Part shown: positions 26,633 to 35,977 of the stretch, one piece after another
How the letters are laid out: each line of letters begins with the position of its first letter
Position numbering within the stretch: position 1 is the first letter of the stretch
NCBI GenBank assembly: GCA_016875405.1
Contig: VGRJ01000028.1
Coordinates: 1 to 44,419 of the forward strand
Length of the DNA stretch: 44,419 nt
From: Deltaproteobacteria bacterium
GTDB taxonomy: Bacteria > Myxococcota_A > Polyangia > Polyangiales > Polyangiaceae
Direction: 5' to 3'
Translations under genes and position numbers: made by a program
Notes under the pieces: generated by a model
Seen by the model: the letters and a program-made list of their open reading frames with translations, nothing else
Database searches by the model: none
Told to the model about the DNA's origin: nothing

Positions 26633-27589
26633 CTACGGGCTTCGCTTCGCGCGCTCGAAGCAGCGAGCGGGGACGCCTGTCTCGGCGCGTCGCAGGCTCG
26701 TGGCCGCGACGAAACGCGCCGTCACCGGATCGTGGTAGCCGCTCACGAGCGGCAGCGTCGCGTCGTCCTTGCGGAAGTGATGCACGATCCGCCCCATCAT
26801 CAGCTCGCGCACGTATTTGCCGACGAGCGAGGCGAGGCCAACGAGACGGTTTGTCGCGTCCGCGTCCACGACGAAGGCGAGCTGGCCGACGCCCGGGAAC
26901 CGGTATGCGCTGCGCCCTCGCGACTCCTCGAGCACGCTGTGCAGGCGGCCAGAGAGCGGGCCGAACACCTTGCCGTACTGCGCATAGCCTCCGACCTTTC
27001 CGCAGACGGCGTCGATCTCGTCCCCCGCGAGCTCGCGCAGTGCCAGCACGAGCCTCTCCATCGCGTGGAGATCGACCTGAAAGCGACTCCTCCCCTCGTG
27101 TCGCGCCTCGTCGAGGCGGAGGTTGCACACCACGACGCTGCGGACGGCCACGAGCCCGAGCCCGCACTCTGCGAGCTCCTCGAGGTCCCGGCTCACTCGC
27201 TCGACGAGCGCGTCGCCCTTCGGGTCGAAGGCGTCTCCGTCGACGCGCCAGCACATCGCCTTCGCTTGCGAAGGGCAGGGCGCCTGCAAGTCGGCGCGCG
27301 AGTCGAGGCACAGCGCATCCAGCAGGGAGTCCGGGGTCGACGCGTCGCGATGACGACCTGCGCCCCGGGCGACGAGGGCGCGCGCCCAGGCTTCGGCGAG
27401 CGCGGCGTCGCCGAACGAGACGAGCCCCTTCGAGTCACCGAGGCGTGCCGCGAGGCCATCGTCGCGCGGCTCGAGGAGCACGTGTCCATCACCGGTGACC
27501 TTCGCGAGCACTGCGGTGACGACCATCGGGCCGAGTCGCGGGCCGAGACCGTTCTCGTCCACGCCGATTCGAAACGTCCCCCACACCAT
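26633..27589 (-). CDS. Divergent ribonuclease HII-like protein
   Basis: A 318-residue protein that follows RNase HII in order but is much longer (RNase HII is about 200). GVDENGLGPRLGPMVVTAV replaces the classic GIDEAGRGPLAGPVV and keeps the Asp-Glu pair; GDSKGLVSFGDA matches DSKKLS; EIDAVCGKVGG supplies a candidate third acidic residue; VVDADATNRLVGLASLVGKY aligns with the segment holding the fourth Asp and the AASILAKV helix; GYHDPVTARFVA matches the KGYPT region. All four catalytic acids appear present. It may cut RNA in RNA-DNA hybrids. About 100 extra residues sit between the first and third blocks. Confidence 0.72.
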   Translation of the reverse strand: MVWGTFRIGVDENGLGPRLGPMVVTAVLAKVTGDGHVLLEPRDDGLAARLGDSKGLVSFGDAALAEAWARALVARGAGRHRDASTPDSLLDALCLDSRADLQAPCPSQAKAMCWRVDGDAFDPKGDALVERVSRDLEELAECGLGLVAVRSVVVCNLRLDEARHEGRSRFQVDLHAMERLVLALRELAGDEIDAVCGKVGGYAQYGKVFGPLSGRLHSVLEESRGRSAYRFPGVGQLAFVVDADATNRLVGLASLVGKYVRELMMGRIVHHFRKDDATLPLVSGYHDPVTARFVAATSLRRAETGVPARCFERAKRSP

Positions 27590-27658
27590 GCGTCTGACGC
27601 TTGCACATTCGGCGTGAGGAGCGGATAGTTCCGACGCTCGCGGCACGACCACGAGCGA

Positions 27659-27732
27659 CGGGGAATAGCACAGCCTGGTAGTGCGCCAGCTTTGGGAGCT
27701 GGATGTCGTCGGTTCGAATCCGGCTTCCCCGA
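27659..27732 (+). tRNA. tRNA-Pro (anticodon TGG)
   Basis: A full cloverleaf can be folded. The acceptor stem is CGGGGAA (27659-27665) with TTCCCCG (27725-27731) and discriminator A at 27732. The D stem is GCAC/GTGC. The anticodon stem is CCAGC/GCTGG around loop TTTGGGA, giving anticodon TGG. The T stem is GTCGG/CCGGC around TTCGAAT. The 3' CCA is not encoded. Confidence 0.93.
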
Positions 27733-27737
27733 CTCGA

Positions 27738-27753
27738 CGGTTCGAATCCGGCT
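27738..27753 (+). repeat. Duplicate of the tRNA-Pro T-arm 3' half
   Basis: Sixteen bases (CGGTTCGAATCCGGCT) repeat exactly the segment 27710-27725 of the tRNA, 28 bp further on, followed by CTCCC where the tRNA has TCCCC. No D arm or anticodon arm accompanies it, so it is a remnant rather than a second tRNA. It could be a footprint of site-specific integration at the tRNA 3' end or of a lost tandem tRNA. Confidence 0.8.
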
Positions 27754-27769
27754 CTCCCGGCCACGGGAG
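27754..27769 (+). terminator. Hairpin after tRNA-Pro
   Basis: CTCCCG (27754-27759) and CGGGAG (27764-27769) form a perfect 6-bp stem with a GCCA loop, 22 nt past the tRNA end and 40 nt before sbcD. It could mark the end of the tRNA transcript. There is no T run, so termination is uncertain. Confidence 0.35.
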
Positions 27770-27809
27770 CGTCGGCGGCGCGTCGCGCGCGATCCCGCAA
27801 GAGCCTCGC

Positions 27810-29108
27810 ATGCGTCTGCTTCACACCTCGGACTGGCACCTGGGCGTCGCGTTCCACGAGCGACCGCGCCTCGAGGAGCAGGCTGCGTTTCTCGACTGGC
27901 TAACGGAGACGATCGAGCGCCACGAGGTCGACGCCCTGGTGGTCGCGGGAGACGTCTTCGACACCGCCAACCCGCCGGCCGAGGCGCTGTCGCTCTACTA
28001 TCGTTTCCTCGCGGGCCTGAGCGGCCTTCGCGGCACGACGCGCTCGGGCGCGCCGCGAAAGGCAATCGTCGTCGGTGGCAACCACGATTCGCCTGCACGT
28101 CTCGATGCGCCCCGCGAGGTCTTGTCGTGCCTCGAGACCACCGTGGTCGGCGGCTATGAGCCCGCGCGAGCCTCGACGCGCCATGGGGACGCCGCAGGCA
28201 TGCTCGTGCCGCTCGCAGATGCTGCGGGGCAGGTTCGCGTGGTCGTCGCGGCGGTCCCGTTCCTGCACGACTACCGCCTCGGCGTGAGAGGCTTCGATGC
28301 CTCACCTGCGGAGCAGCTCGCCAGCATGCACGCGCGCTTCTCCGAAGTGTACGCACGCCTTGCCGAGCGCGCGGAGGCCGAGTTTCCCGGCGCGCGGCTC
28401 GTCGCCACGGGGCACCTCACCATTCTCGCGAAGGCCGGCGCCAACGTGACCGTCGAGGACGCGGTCCCGGTCGAGATCAACCGCGTCGGGACGCTCGGCG
28501 CGCTCGCCCCGAGCGTCTTCGACCCGCGCTATGCGTACGTCGCGCTCGGCCACATTCATCGAGGGTTCGCCGTGGATGATGCGCGGCGCGTCTACTACTC
28601 GGGGACGCCGTTGCAAGTCTCGGCGGTCGAGGGGGCCTCCTCGCGACGGGTGCTGCTCGTCGACGTCGAGGCCGCTCATGTCACGGTGACGCCGCTCCCC
28701 GTCCCTCAGCGGCGCCGCCTCGTCGCGCTCGAGGGATCCCTGGAGGAGCTTCGGGTGACGCTGCCGAAGGTCGTCGCCGGACCCGACGAGCTGCCGCCCT
28801 ACGTGTCGGTCGAAGTGACGGTCGAAGGGCAGTCGCAGCGCGTCGAGGACGAGATCGCCGCGATCGTCGCGACCGCCGGCGCAGCGGCTCCGCTCGTGGT
28901 CGCGGTGACGACCCGGCTCGTTCGCAAGGGCGATGGCGCGGCCTTGCATCGCGACCTGCCTGCGGTCGAGAAGCTCACGCCCGAGGATGCGTTTCGCTAC
29001 GCATGGCAGCGAAAGTACGGGTCTGAGCAAGAGATCCCTCGCGAGGTGATGCAGCGCTTCCGAGCGCTCGTCGAGGGCGAGGTCGCGGACCTCGAGGCCG
29101 AGCGATGA
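27810..29108 (+). CDS. sbcD: Exonuclease subunit SbcD (Mre11-type nuclease)
   Basis: A 432-residue metallophosphoesterase nuclease that pairs with SbcC to cut hairpins and protein-blocked DNA ends. All Mre11 motifs are visible: HTSDWHLG at residues 5-12, VVAGDVFDTANPP, VVGGNHDSPARL, VATGHLTI and ALGHIHRGF. Length is near the family norm (about 400). The ATG at 27810 begins the canonical MRLLHTSDWHLG; the frame is open upstream into the tRNA, which cannot be coding. It overlaps sbcC by four bases (ATGA), so both subunits are made together. Confidence 0.96.
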   Translation: MRLLHTSDWHLGVAFHERPRLEEQAAFLDWLTETIERHEVDALVVAGDVFDTANPPAEALSLYYRFLAGLSGLRGTTRSGAPRKAIVVGGNHDSPARLDAPREVLSCLETTVVGGYEPARASTRHGDAAGMLVPLADAAGQVRVVVAAVPFLHDYRLGVRGFDASPAEQLASMHARFSEVYARLAERAEAEFPGARLVATGHLTILAKAGANVTVEDAVPVEINRVGTLGALAPSVFDPRYAYVALGHIHRGFAVDDARRVYYSGTPLQVSAVEGASSRRVLLVDVEAAHVTVTPLPVPQRRRLVALEGSLEELRVTLPKVVAGPDELPPYVSVEVTVEGQSQRVEDEIAAIVATAGAAAPLVVAVTTRLVRKGDGAALHRDLPAVEKLTPEDAFRYAWQRKYGSEQEIPREVMQRFRALVEGEVADLEAER

Positions 29109-32100
29109 GGTTTCACGCGCTCACCTTCGAGAACCTGTGCTCGTTCTACGGAAAGCATACGGTGGATCTCGACGCCCTCTGCGGCGAGGGCGGAATGTTT
29201 CTGATCCGGGGCGTGACCGGCGCCGGGAAATCGACGCTGCTCGACGCGATCGCGCTCGCGCTGTACGGGCGCACCGCGCGCTTCGCCGCCGACGCGAGAG
29301 GCCCTGCGCTCGAGGGTGAGAAGAACCTGCCTGGGGAGACCGACCCGGCGCACCTGATGTCGCGAGGCACCGGCGCGTCGTTCGCCGAGCTCGAGTTTTC
29401 GCTCGTCGCTGAGACCGGGGTGCGCGAGCGCTACCGCGCACGCTGGAGCAGGCGCCGCGCGAATGGTCATCCGGACGGGAACCTGCAGCCCGAGAAGCGG
29501 CGGCTCGCTCGGCTCGTCGATGGAGAGTGGGTGACGCTCGTCGACTCCGACAACAAGGCACAGTGCGCTGCCGCCTTCGACGGGGCGCTGAGAGGCCTAG
29601 GCTTCGACGATTTTCAGCGAACCACGATGCTCGCGCAGTTTCGCTTTCGCGAGTTCCTCGACGCCGCCGAGGGGGACCGCGCGAAGATCCTCGAGCGCAT
29701 GACGAACAGCGAGCGCTTCACCCAGATCGGAGGGCTCGCGGCGGCGCGCTACAAACTCGCCGAGGAGCGCGTGCGCGCGCTCGAGCGTGACCTTCTCGGC
29801 AGCGACTCATGGACCGATGAGGTCCGTGCGGAGAAAGAGCACGAGCGTGCCGTCGCGGTCGCCGAGCGCGACGCGAGGCGGCGTGCACATACGGCGGAGC
29901 TCGAGCGAAGGACCTTCTGGGCGCGCCTCGTTGGGCTCGAGGAGCAGCTCGCGCGACACCGCGAAGCGACCGCGCGGGTCGAAGACGAGCGTCAGACGAA
30001 CGCGGCGATGCTCCTGGCCCTCTCGGAGCACCGTCGGACGGCGCGCGCGAGAGCGTGCCATGCCGAGTGGGCGAGGCTTCGCGCGGCCACCCTGGCAGCG
30101 GAGCAGTCCCTCTCCGAGGGGACCCGTGCGCGTGACGGCGCCGAGCAGGAGGTCCGCGCGCAAGCCGAGGAGCTCTGCCGCGCGGAGGGGGCGCTCGACG
30201 AGGCCTCGCGACGTCTCGTCGAGCAAGCTCCCGCGCTCGACGAGGCCGTCGAGGCGTGGCGCGTCGACGGCGAGAAGGCTCGCCTCGCGGTAGACCTACG
30301 AGCGCGAGCGAACGTCACGCGCAGCCATGCGAATCAGGCCGAGGAGAGGCTCGTCGAGGTCGAGACAAGGCTCACGGGTTTGCGAGAGGAGCTCGTCGAG
30401 AACGAGCGGCGTCGTTCGGAGATCCCTCGGGCGGAGCTGCTGGCCGCGTCGAGGGAGCGCGTCGCGACGCTGGTGACGCTCGCACGCGACGCGGAGCACG
30501 ACCTCGGCCCTGCCGCCGCGGAGCTCACCACGGTCGACGGAGAGGTCGCCTCCCACACGCGCCTCTTCGTGCAACTCGAGGCCGCGCTCTCGGCGCTCGG
30601 CGATGAGGAGAGTGAGGCTCTGGCGTGCGTCGAGGCTGCGTGCCTTGCGCTCGACCGTGAGACCGCGGGGCGCGCGGCGGTCGAGGCGCTGGGCGCGCTC
30701 GATGTTGCGCTTGAGAAAAGCCGCGAGCGGCGTGAGCATCTCCTCGCGCTCGAGCAGGCCCTCGAAGAGGCGGAGCGATTGCGCGACTCCGCGTCGCAGG
30801 TCGAGCGGACGAGTCGCGACGCGCGCGGGCGCGCCGAGGTCGCGAGGGGGGAGCTGGCCGCTGCGGTCGCGGACGAGGCGGTCCTTCGCAGAGCCCTCGA
30901 GGAGCGCGCTCGGAACCTGGAGGTGCTCGTGGGCGTCCTCGGTGTGCTGCCGCATCGTCACGCGCTCGAGCCCGAGCGACCGTGTCCGGTGTGCGGGAGC
31001 GAGGCGCACCCTTATCGCGAAGAGCCCGAGCGCGCGCCCAAGCTCGAGGAGACCCAGCGTCTCCACGCGCAGGTCGAGGCGGCGGTCGGGGAGGCGAGGG
31101 CCGCGCTCGACCACGCCACGTCACGTCGCGAGGAGGCTGGGCGCACCGAGGCTCGTGAGGGCGAGGCCGCGAGGCTCGCGGCTGCGCGGCTTGGCGAGCT
31201 CGAGGTCGAGCAGAGCGCCGCCGAGGCGCGCCTCATGGCGGCGCGTACGGGCGTCGACGAGGCGCTCGACGCGCGCGCGGACGTCCTCGCCGCACGCGAG
31301 GGCGAGGAGCGTCGGAGCGGTGAGCTCCGCGCCTTGGGCGCACGCATCCGCGAGCTCGATGCCGTATTGACGGATGTCAAGTGTCGCCGAGAGGCGGTCG
31401 AGTCGCGTCGCCGTTCGTCCCTCCTCGAGCTCGAGCGCGAGCGCGGTCGCGCCTCTACCCTCGTCGCGCGTCAGCAGGCGGCGCGCGACGCCCACGAGGC
31501 CAAGGTCCGCGACGTCGAGCGCGCGCGGCAGGCGCTCGAGGGTGAGCTCGCGACGCTTGAGGTCACGGCCGGCGACCCTTACCGCGGGGCAGAAGAGGCG
31601 CAGCGTCGCCTCGAGGTCCTCGACGCCGTCGAGCGGTCGCGGCGGGACGTCGAGGGACGTCTCCACGCCGCCGAAGTGGCGCGAGCGGGAGAACGCGCGA
31701 GCGCGGAGGCGGCGCGTCGCGCGCTGGTGGAGGCCGAAAGGAGCGCTGTGGCCGCCGAGTCCGAGGCCGGGAGGGTGGCGGCGTTCGCGCGAGGGTTGCT
31801 CGACGGTCGGCGCCCCGAGGAGGTCCGTGCCGAGCTTGAGGCCGCGCTCGAGGAGCAGCGTCGTCGGGTTGGGCGCGCCCGCGAGCTCGCCGCCGACGCC
31901 CGCGGGAAGCTCGAGGCCGCGCGTGAGCGCGCGGAGGAGCGCGCCGAGGCGCAGCGTCGCGCCGAGGGCGAGGAGCACGCTCCGCGAGCGGCGCTCGAGG
32001 TCGCGCTCGAGACGCTCGGCGTCGCGGACGACGCAGCTCTCGCGGCGCTGGCGCTCTCGGAGGGCGAGGCCACGAGGTCCAGCGAGCTCGAGCAGCGCTT

Positions 32101-32896
32101 GCTCGCGGAGTCGGACCACGCCCGCCGCGGGGCTCTCGAAGCGACCGCGCAGCTCGCCGCCGAACGCGCACGTGCCCCCGACGGTGCGCTCGACGTCCTC
32201 GGCGCCAACGCTCGCGAGTGCGTGGTCCTCCTCGAGGCGCGCGTGCGCGAGGCGGCGGACGCGGCGGACGCGGCGTCCCACCGCACGGGCGAGCTCGAGG
32301 CCGAGCTCCGGCGCGACGACGAGGCGCGGGCCCGACGCGCGGGGCAGCAGGGTGAGCTCGAGGAAGCCCGCATCGATCGCGACCACTGGAGGACCGTGCA
32401 CGATCTGATCGGCGTCGACGGCGGGAAGCGCTTCATGCTGGCCGTGCAGTCCTTGAACCTCGAGCGCGTCCTCGAGCGCGCAAACCAGAACCTGCGGCGC
32501 TTCATGCCGCGCTACGAGCTCGACCAGGTGATGCACGCGACCGAGGGGCCGAAGCTCGACTTTCGCGTGGTTGATCATGGTCAAGCAGGGCAGCGGCGCT
32601 CCAGCAAGAGCCTGTCCGGTGGCGAGTCGTTCGTCGTCGCGCTCGCCCTGGCGCTCGGGCTCGCGTCCACCCGCGGCGGGCGCCTGCGCATGGAGACGCT
32701 GCTCATCGACGAGGGGTTCGGCACCCTCGACCCGACGACCCTCCAGGTGGCCATCTCGGCGCTGTCGTCGTTGCAGGCGGTGCTCGGTGTACGCATCGGG
32801 CTCATCAGCCACGTCGACCACCTGCGCGAGGCCGTCCCGGCGCAGCTCCTCGTCGAGCCGATTGGGCTGGGGCGGTCGCTTGTGCGGCCAGCCTGA
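29105..32896 (+). CDS. sbcC: Exonuclease subunit SbcC (Rad50-type ATPase)
   Basis: A 1263-residue SMC-like ATPase. Walker A GVTGAGKST lies at residues 36-44. Two very long Ala/Arg/Glu-rich coiled-coil arms flank a zinc hook CPVCGSEAH with Cys627 and Cys630, right at the midpoint. The C-terminal lobe has the ABC signature KSLSGGESF and Walker B TLLIDEGFGTLD. It binds DNA ends and powers the SbcD nuclease. It starts inside the sbcD stop (ATGA). Somewhat longer than E. coli SbcC (about 1050), the extra length being in the coiled coils. Confidence 0.96.
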   Translation: MRFHALTFENLCSFYGKHTVDLDALCGEGGMFLIRGVTGAGKSTLLDAIALALYGRTARFAADARGPALEGEKNLPGETDPAHLMSRGTGASFAELEFSLVAETGVRERYRARWSRRRANGHPDGNLQPEKRRLARLVDGEWVTLVDSDNKAQCAAAFDGALRGLGFDDFQRTTMLAQFRFREFLDAAEGDRAKILERMTNSERFTQIGGLAAARYKLAEERVRALERDLLGSDSWTDEVRAEKEHERAVAVAERDARRRAHTAELERRTFWARLVGLEEQLARHREATARVEDERQTNAAMLLALSEHRRTARARACHAEWARLRAATLAAEQSLSEGTRARDGAEQEVRAQAEELCRAEGALDEASRRLVEQAPALDEAVEAWRVDGEKARLAVDLRARANVTRSHANQAEERLVEVETRLTGLREELVENERRRSEIPRAELLAASRERVATLVTLARDAEHDLGPAAAELTTVDGEVASHTRLFVQLEAALSALGDEESEALACVEAACLALDRETAGRAAVEALGALDVALEKSRERREHLLALEQALEEAERLRDSASQVERTSRDARGRAEVARGELAAAVADEAVLRRALEERARNLEVLVGVLGVLPHRHALEPERPCPVCGSEAHPYREEPERAPKLEETQRLHAQVEAAVGEARAALDHATSRREEAGRTEAREGEAARLAAARLGELEVEQSAAEARLMAARTGVDEALDARADVLAAREGEERRSGELRALGARIRELDAVLTDVKCRREAVESRRRSSLLELERERGRASTLVARQQAARDAHEAKVRDVERARQALEGELATLEVTAGDPYRGAEEAQRRLEVLDAVERSRRDVEGRLHAAEVARAGERASAEAARRALVEAERSAVAAESEAGRVAAFARGLLDGRRPEEVRAELEAALEEQRRRVGRARELAADARGKLEAARERAEERAEAQRRAEGEEHAPRAALEVALETLGVADDAALAALALSEGEATRSSELEQRLLAESDHARRGALEATAQLAAERARAPDGALDVLGANARECVVLLEARVREAADAADAASHRTGELEAELRRDDEARARRAGQQGELEEARIDRDHWRTVHDLIGVDGGKRFMLAVQSLNLERVLERANQNLRRFMPRYELDQVMHATEGPKLDFRVVDHGQAGQRRSSKSLSGGESFVVALALALGLASTRGGRLRMETLLIDEGFGTLDPTTLQVAISALSSLQAVLGVRIGLISHVDHLREAVPAQLLVEPIGLGRSLVRPA

Positions 32897-32949
32897 CGTC
32901 GCGACGCGCACGGTTCGCTCGGCCTGTCGTTCGGGGGGCGGCCCCGCGC

Positions 32950-33420
32950 TCAGCGTCCGCGCCGGCGGTCCATCTCGGCGAGCATTTCGGTCTTCGTGTT
33001 CGCGTCGAGAAGCCGCTCGGCCGCCGGAAACAGCTCATCCTCCTCGACCGCGACGTGCCTCGCGTAGCTGTCCGAGAGCTCTGCCGCGAGTTGCCGCAGG
33101 AGCTCGCGGTCGCCTCCGTCGAAGGCGTGGCCGAGCGCCAGGACCAGATCCGCCTGCCTCGCATGCTCTCGCGCGAGCATTGCCCCAAGCGCCGCGAGCT
33201 CGGGCACCCCTGCGAGCCGCGGAAACAGCGTGGTCTCTTCGTCGGCCTCGTGTCGCGCGACCGCTCGCTCGAAGAAGCCCAGCACCGAATCGATCGTTTC
33301 GCGCGCGCGTCCGTCGAGGGGGCCCGCCACGGCCTCGCGCAGCTCTTCGAGCCGCTCCGCGAGGCGGCGGTGGGAGTTTCGCAGCATTCCAAAGGCGTCC
33401 GTCGTCGCGTCGCGAGGCAT
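32950..33420 (-). CDS. Hemerythrin HHE-domain protein
   Basis: A 156-residue four-helix-bundle protein. Candidate iron ligands are His17 (RNSHRRL), the His and Glu of ARHEADEE, a His in REHARQ, and the His and Glu of YARHVAVEEDELFP, which together make the HHE pattern. Such proteins bind a di-iron centre and sense or carry oxygen or nitric oxide. ATG 33420 starts the domain; an in-frame start as far up as 33501 exists, but its extra Arg/Pro-rich residues do not resemble the family. It converges on sbcC and diverges from a lipoprotein gene. Confidence 0.85.
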   Translation of the reverse strand: MPRDATTDAFGMLRNSHRRLAERLEELREAVAGPLDGRARETIDSVLGFFERAVARHEADEETTLFPRLAGVPELAALGAMLAREHARQADLVLALGHAFDGGDRELLRQLAAELSDSYARHVAVEEDELFPAAERLLDANTKTEMLAEMDRRRGR

Positions 33421-33535
33421 CGGACGCAGCATCGCGCGGATCGCGGGCGCGTGCCATTGCCGCGCTCGCGCTCGAGGCGGGTTGCGCGAGGGCGGCGTCA
33501 TGGATCATGCTATTGCGGTCGTCTCGGTCGTCGCC

Positions 33536-34156
33536 ATGCCTCGCGCCCGTCTCCCCCGTGCAGCGTTGCTGCTCGCCACGCTCGCGTGCGTGCCGTCCGC
33601 GTGCTCCTCGGGCGAGTCGAGCGGGCCTCCGCCCGTCGCTGGCTGCACCGACCCGTTCCTCGGCGATCCGTCAAAGCCGATGGAGCTCGAGCTCGTCTAC
33701 CAAGGCGTCGATGAAGTCACGCATCCGCTCGAGGACGGCGGCGCGCTCCCGATGATCGTTCCGCCCCAAGGAGGGTGGGTCGTGTTCGTGGCGGGGCTCG
33801 TCACGAACGTCGACCCGTGCGGCGCCACCATCAAAGGAGTCCTCCGCGACCCGAGCTCCGGCAGCGTTCGAGTCGACGAGCGGACCGCGCGGCTCGTCGC
33901 CACCGTCGATGGGCGCGGCGGTCCTGCCGACGGCGACATCTCGACCTTCTCGAACGTCGCCACGTGCCCCAACCAGTGGGCCGCGCAGGCGCTGCCCGGC
34001 AATCCCATCGAGCTTACCTACTCCGTCACGGATCGCGGCGGTCGTTCCGCGAAAAAGACGATCATGGTCGTGCCCGAGTGCGCCGAACCGCAGTTCGCGA
34101 ACTCGTGCAAGTGCCAGTGCAAGCAGGACTACGTGCTCGGCGAGACCTGCCTGTAG
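33536..34156 (+). CDS. Lipoprotein with Cys-rich C-terminus
   Basis: A 206-residue exported protein. The ATG at 33536 gives an Arg-containing signal and a lipobox (lipidated Cys in VPSAC near residue 23), better than the ATG at 33500, which would add 12 odd residues. The middle is beta-rich, possibly an Ig-like or carbohydrate-binding fold (PPQGGWVVFVAGLV, IELTYSVTDRGGRSAKKTI). The last 20 residues are Cys-rich (CKCQCKQDYVLGETCL). I recognise no family. It is the first of the exported proteins that fill the rest of the window and converges on the ASPIC/UnbV gene. Confidence 0.8.
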   Translation: MPRARLPRAALLLATLACVPSACSSGESSGPPPVAGCTDPFLGDPSKPMELELVYQGVDEVTHPLEDGGALPMIVPPQGGWVVFVAGLVTNVDPCGATIKGVLRDPSSGSVRVDERTARLVATVDGRGGPADGDISTFSNVATCPNQWAAQALPGNPIELTYSVTDRGGRSAKKTIMVVPECAEPQFANSCKCQCKQDYVLGETCL

Positions 34157-34216
34157 GGCGAGCTGTCCTCCGCGTGCGCGGCCCGGCTCGAGCGACCGGC
34201 TCGCGGCGGCGACCGC

Positions 34217-35977
34217 TTACTCCTCGACGACGAGGATCGTCTGGTTGGCCTTCACATTCTTGACCGACTGAGTCTTGCCGGTCGTCCAGCGCACGCGCAC
34301 CTCCTCGACCGAGTCTCGGTTGCCGAGGCCGAAGTGCGCGCGACGCCACGACTGGCCGAGCGACCCTTGGCCGCCGATGGTGCGGAGCTGCTGCACCGTG
34401 CCCTTCTCGACGAGCGACACCTCGACGCCGACGCCATCACGGTTCGACGCCGTGCCTTCCACGTCGACCACGAGCCAGCGCCCGGGCTGCTGCTGGTTCT
34501 TTAGGTAACGGAACTGGAGCGGCGTGCCGGCGCCGACGACGATGTCGAGGTCCCCGTCGCCGTCGGTGTCTGCGGTCGCGCTGACCGCGTGGATCACGTT
34601 CGGGATCGGGTAGCCGCGGTGCGGGAGCTTCGTCTGCGAGAAGCCCTTGTGTTGCTCGTTCCAGAAGATCATGTCGTACTGAGGCACGACCTCCTGGATT
34701 TTTCCGGAGCTATTGGCCATCCGGACCATGTCCTCGTCGTTTGTGACGACGGCCGCCGCCGCGACGAAGAGATCGGTGCGCCCGTCGAGGTCGAAGTCCT
34801 CCGCAAGCGGCGCCCAGTTCGAGTGAAAGTGTGTCGCCGCGGCGATCCCGAGGTCCAGCGCTCGGTTCGCCATCGCGCCGCCGTTTGGCTGCCCGAACCA
34901 CAGGTTGCTCGGCCCCACGTCAACGCTGTAGATGTCGAGGGCCTGGTCGCCGTTGAAGTCGCCAACCGTGATGCCCATGCCGTGGTTGTAGTCGGCCATC
35001 CCGAGGAACTCCTCGCCGTGGACGTAGCCCTCGGGCGTGCTCAGGTGGATGTGGTTGATGTAGTAGTCGTTCGAGAGCAAGAGGTCGGTCTTGCCGTCCC
35101 GGTTGAGGTCGGCGATCGCGATCGCGTTGGTCGTCGCGGGGTAGGGCGGCTTCAGCACACCCTCAGCGACCTTGAACTTCCCCTTGTCATTGCGGAACAC
35201 GCGCGGGCCCGGGTTCGCGGGGTTCATGACGACGAGGCAGCGAAAGTCTGCGGGTGACGTGAACTTGCACACATCGGCCGGGTTTCCAATGGCTCCCGAC
35301 ACCGGATTCAGCCGGCCGACGACCAGGTCGAGCCAGCCGTCATGGTCGTAGTCCCACGCGCCGACGCCGACGACGAACTGGTCGGAGAAGTACGGCTGGT
35401 CGAAGACGCTTTCGAGCAGCTGGAACTGCAGTCCACCGAGGTTCTTCCAAAACTCGGCTGCGGTCCCCGATGGTCCCTTTCCGGCCATCACGGTCACGAT
35501 GTCGGTGAGCCCGTCGTTATCGAAGTCACCGGTCACGCACTTCGGCGAGTAGGCGACGGCGCCGAGCGTGCTCGCCGCGGGCTTCTGGAAATTTCCGCCC
35601 GGAGCACCGCGGTAGAGCCCGATCGTCGATGGAAAGCTTCCGCCGCTGAAGAGCAGGTCGATGGTTCCGTCGCGGTCGAAGTCCTCGAGGGCGAGGCACG
35701 AGCCGCCCTCGGTCAGGAAGCCCGCCTGGCCACTGGCATCAATGAAGCCGGCGCGCTCGACGGCGGGCGGGAGCGCGCACGAGGTGCACTCCTCGAAGCC
35801 GCTCCCGTCGGCGAGGCAGGTCTGCAGGCCGCTCGCTCCTTCGGCGCAGGTGCACGGGATGGTGCGGCCGGGCACGCAATTACGCGGGGTGTTCGCGCTG
35901 TCGCCGCCGCAGGAACCGAGGATGCAGACCGCGACGGCGGCGCGGGCGAGCAAGGCAACGAGACGTCGTCGGAGCAT
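34217..35977 (-). CDS. FG-GAP/VCBS repeat lipoprotein with ASPIC/UnbV domain (paralog A)
   Basis: A 586-residue lipoprotein (lipobox near residue 23, ILGSC). After it comes a six-Cys module (CVPGRTIPCTC, GLQTCLADGSGFEECTSC), then repeated FG-GAP/VCBS units such as LEDFDRDGTIDLLFSGG, ADLNRDGKTDLLLSND and TDGDGDLDIVVGAG, which form a calcium-binding beta-propeller. The last 75 residues are an ASPIC/UnbV domain (AHFGLGNRDSVEEVRVRW). Proteins of this CRTAC1-like design are surface or secreted, with unknown ligands. It is closest to the paralog at 41285-43057 and less close to the one at 37193-38968. It diverges from the copper monooxygenase gene with 77 bp between starts. Confidence 0.9.
   Translation of the reverse strand: MLRRRLVALLARAAVAVCILGSCGGDSANTPRNCVPGRTIPCTCAEGASGLQTCLADGSGFEECTSCALPPAVERAGFIDASGQAGFLTEGGSCLALEDFDRDGTIDLLFSGGSFPSTIGLYRGAPGGNFQKPAASTLGAVAYSPKCVTGDFDNDGLTDIVTVMAGKGPSGTAAEFWKNLGGLQFQLLESVFDQPYFSDQFVVGVGAWDYDHDGWLDLVVGRLNPVSGAIGNPADVCKFTSPADFRCLVVMNPANPGPRVFRNDKGKFKVAEGVLKPPYPATTNAIAIADLNRDGKTDLLLSNDYYINHIHLSTPEGYVHGEEFLGMADYNHGMGITVGDFNGDQALDIYSVDVGPSNLWFGQPNGGAMANRALDLGIAAATHFHSNWAPLAEDFDLDGRTDLFVAAAAVVTNDEDMVRMANSSGKIQEVVPQYDMIFWNEQHKGFSQTKLPHRGYPIPNVIHAVSATADTDGDGDLDIVVGAGTPLQFRYLKNQQQPGRWLVVDVEGTASNRDGVGVEVSLVEKGTVQQLRTIGGQGSLGQSWRRAHFGLGNRDSVEEVRVRWTTGKTQSVKNVKANQTILVVEE

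Noticed and set aside
27733-27760. Second tRNA gene after tRNA-Pro
   Set aside because: Only a T-arm half and part of an acceptor strand are present; no D arm or anticodon arm can be folded.
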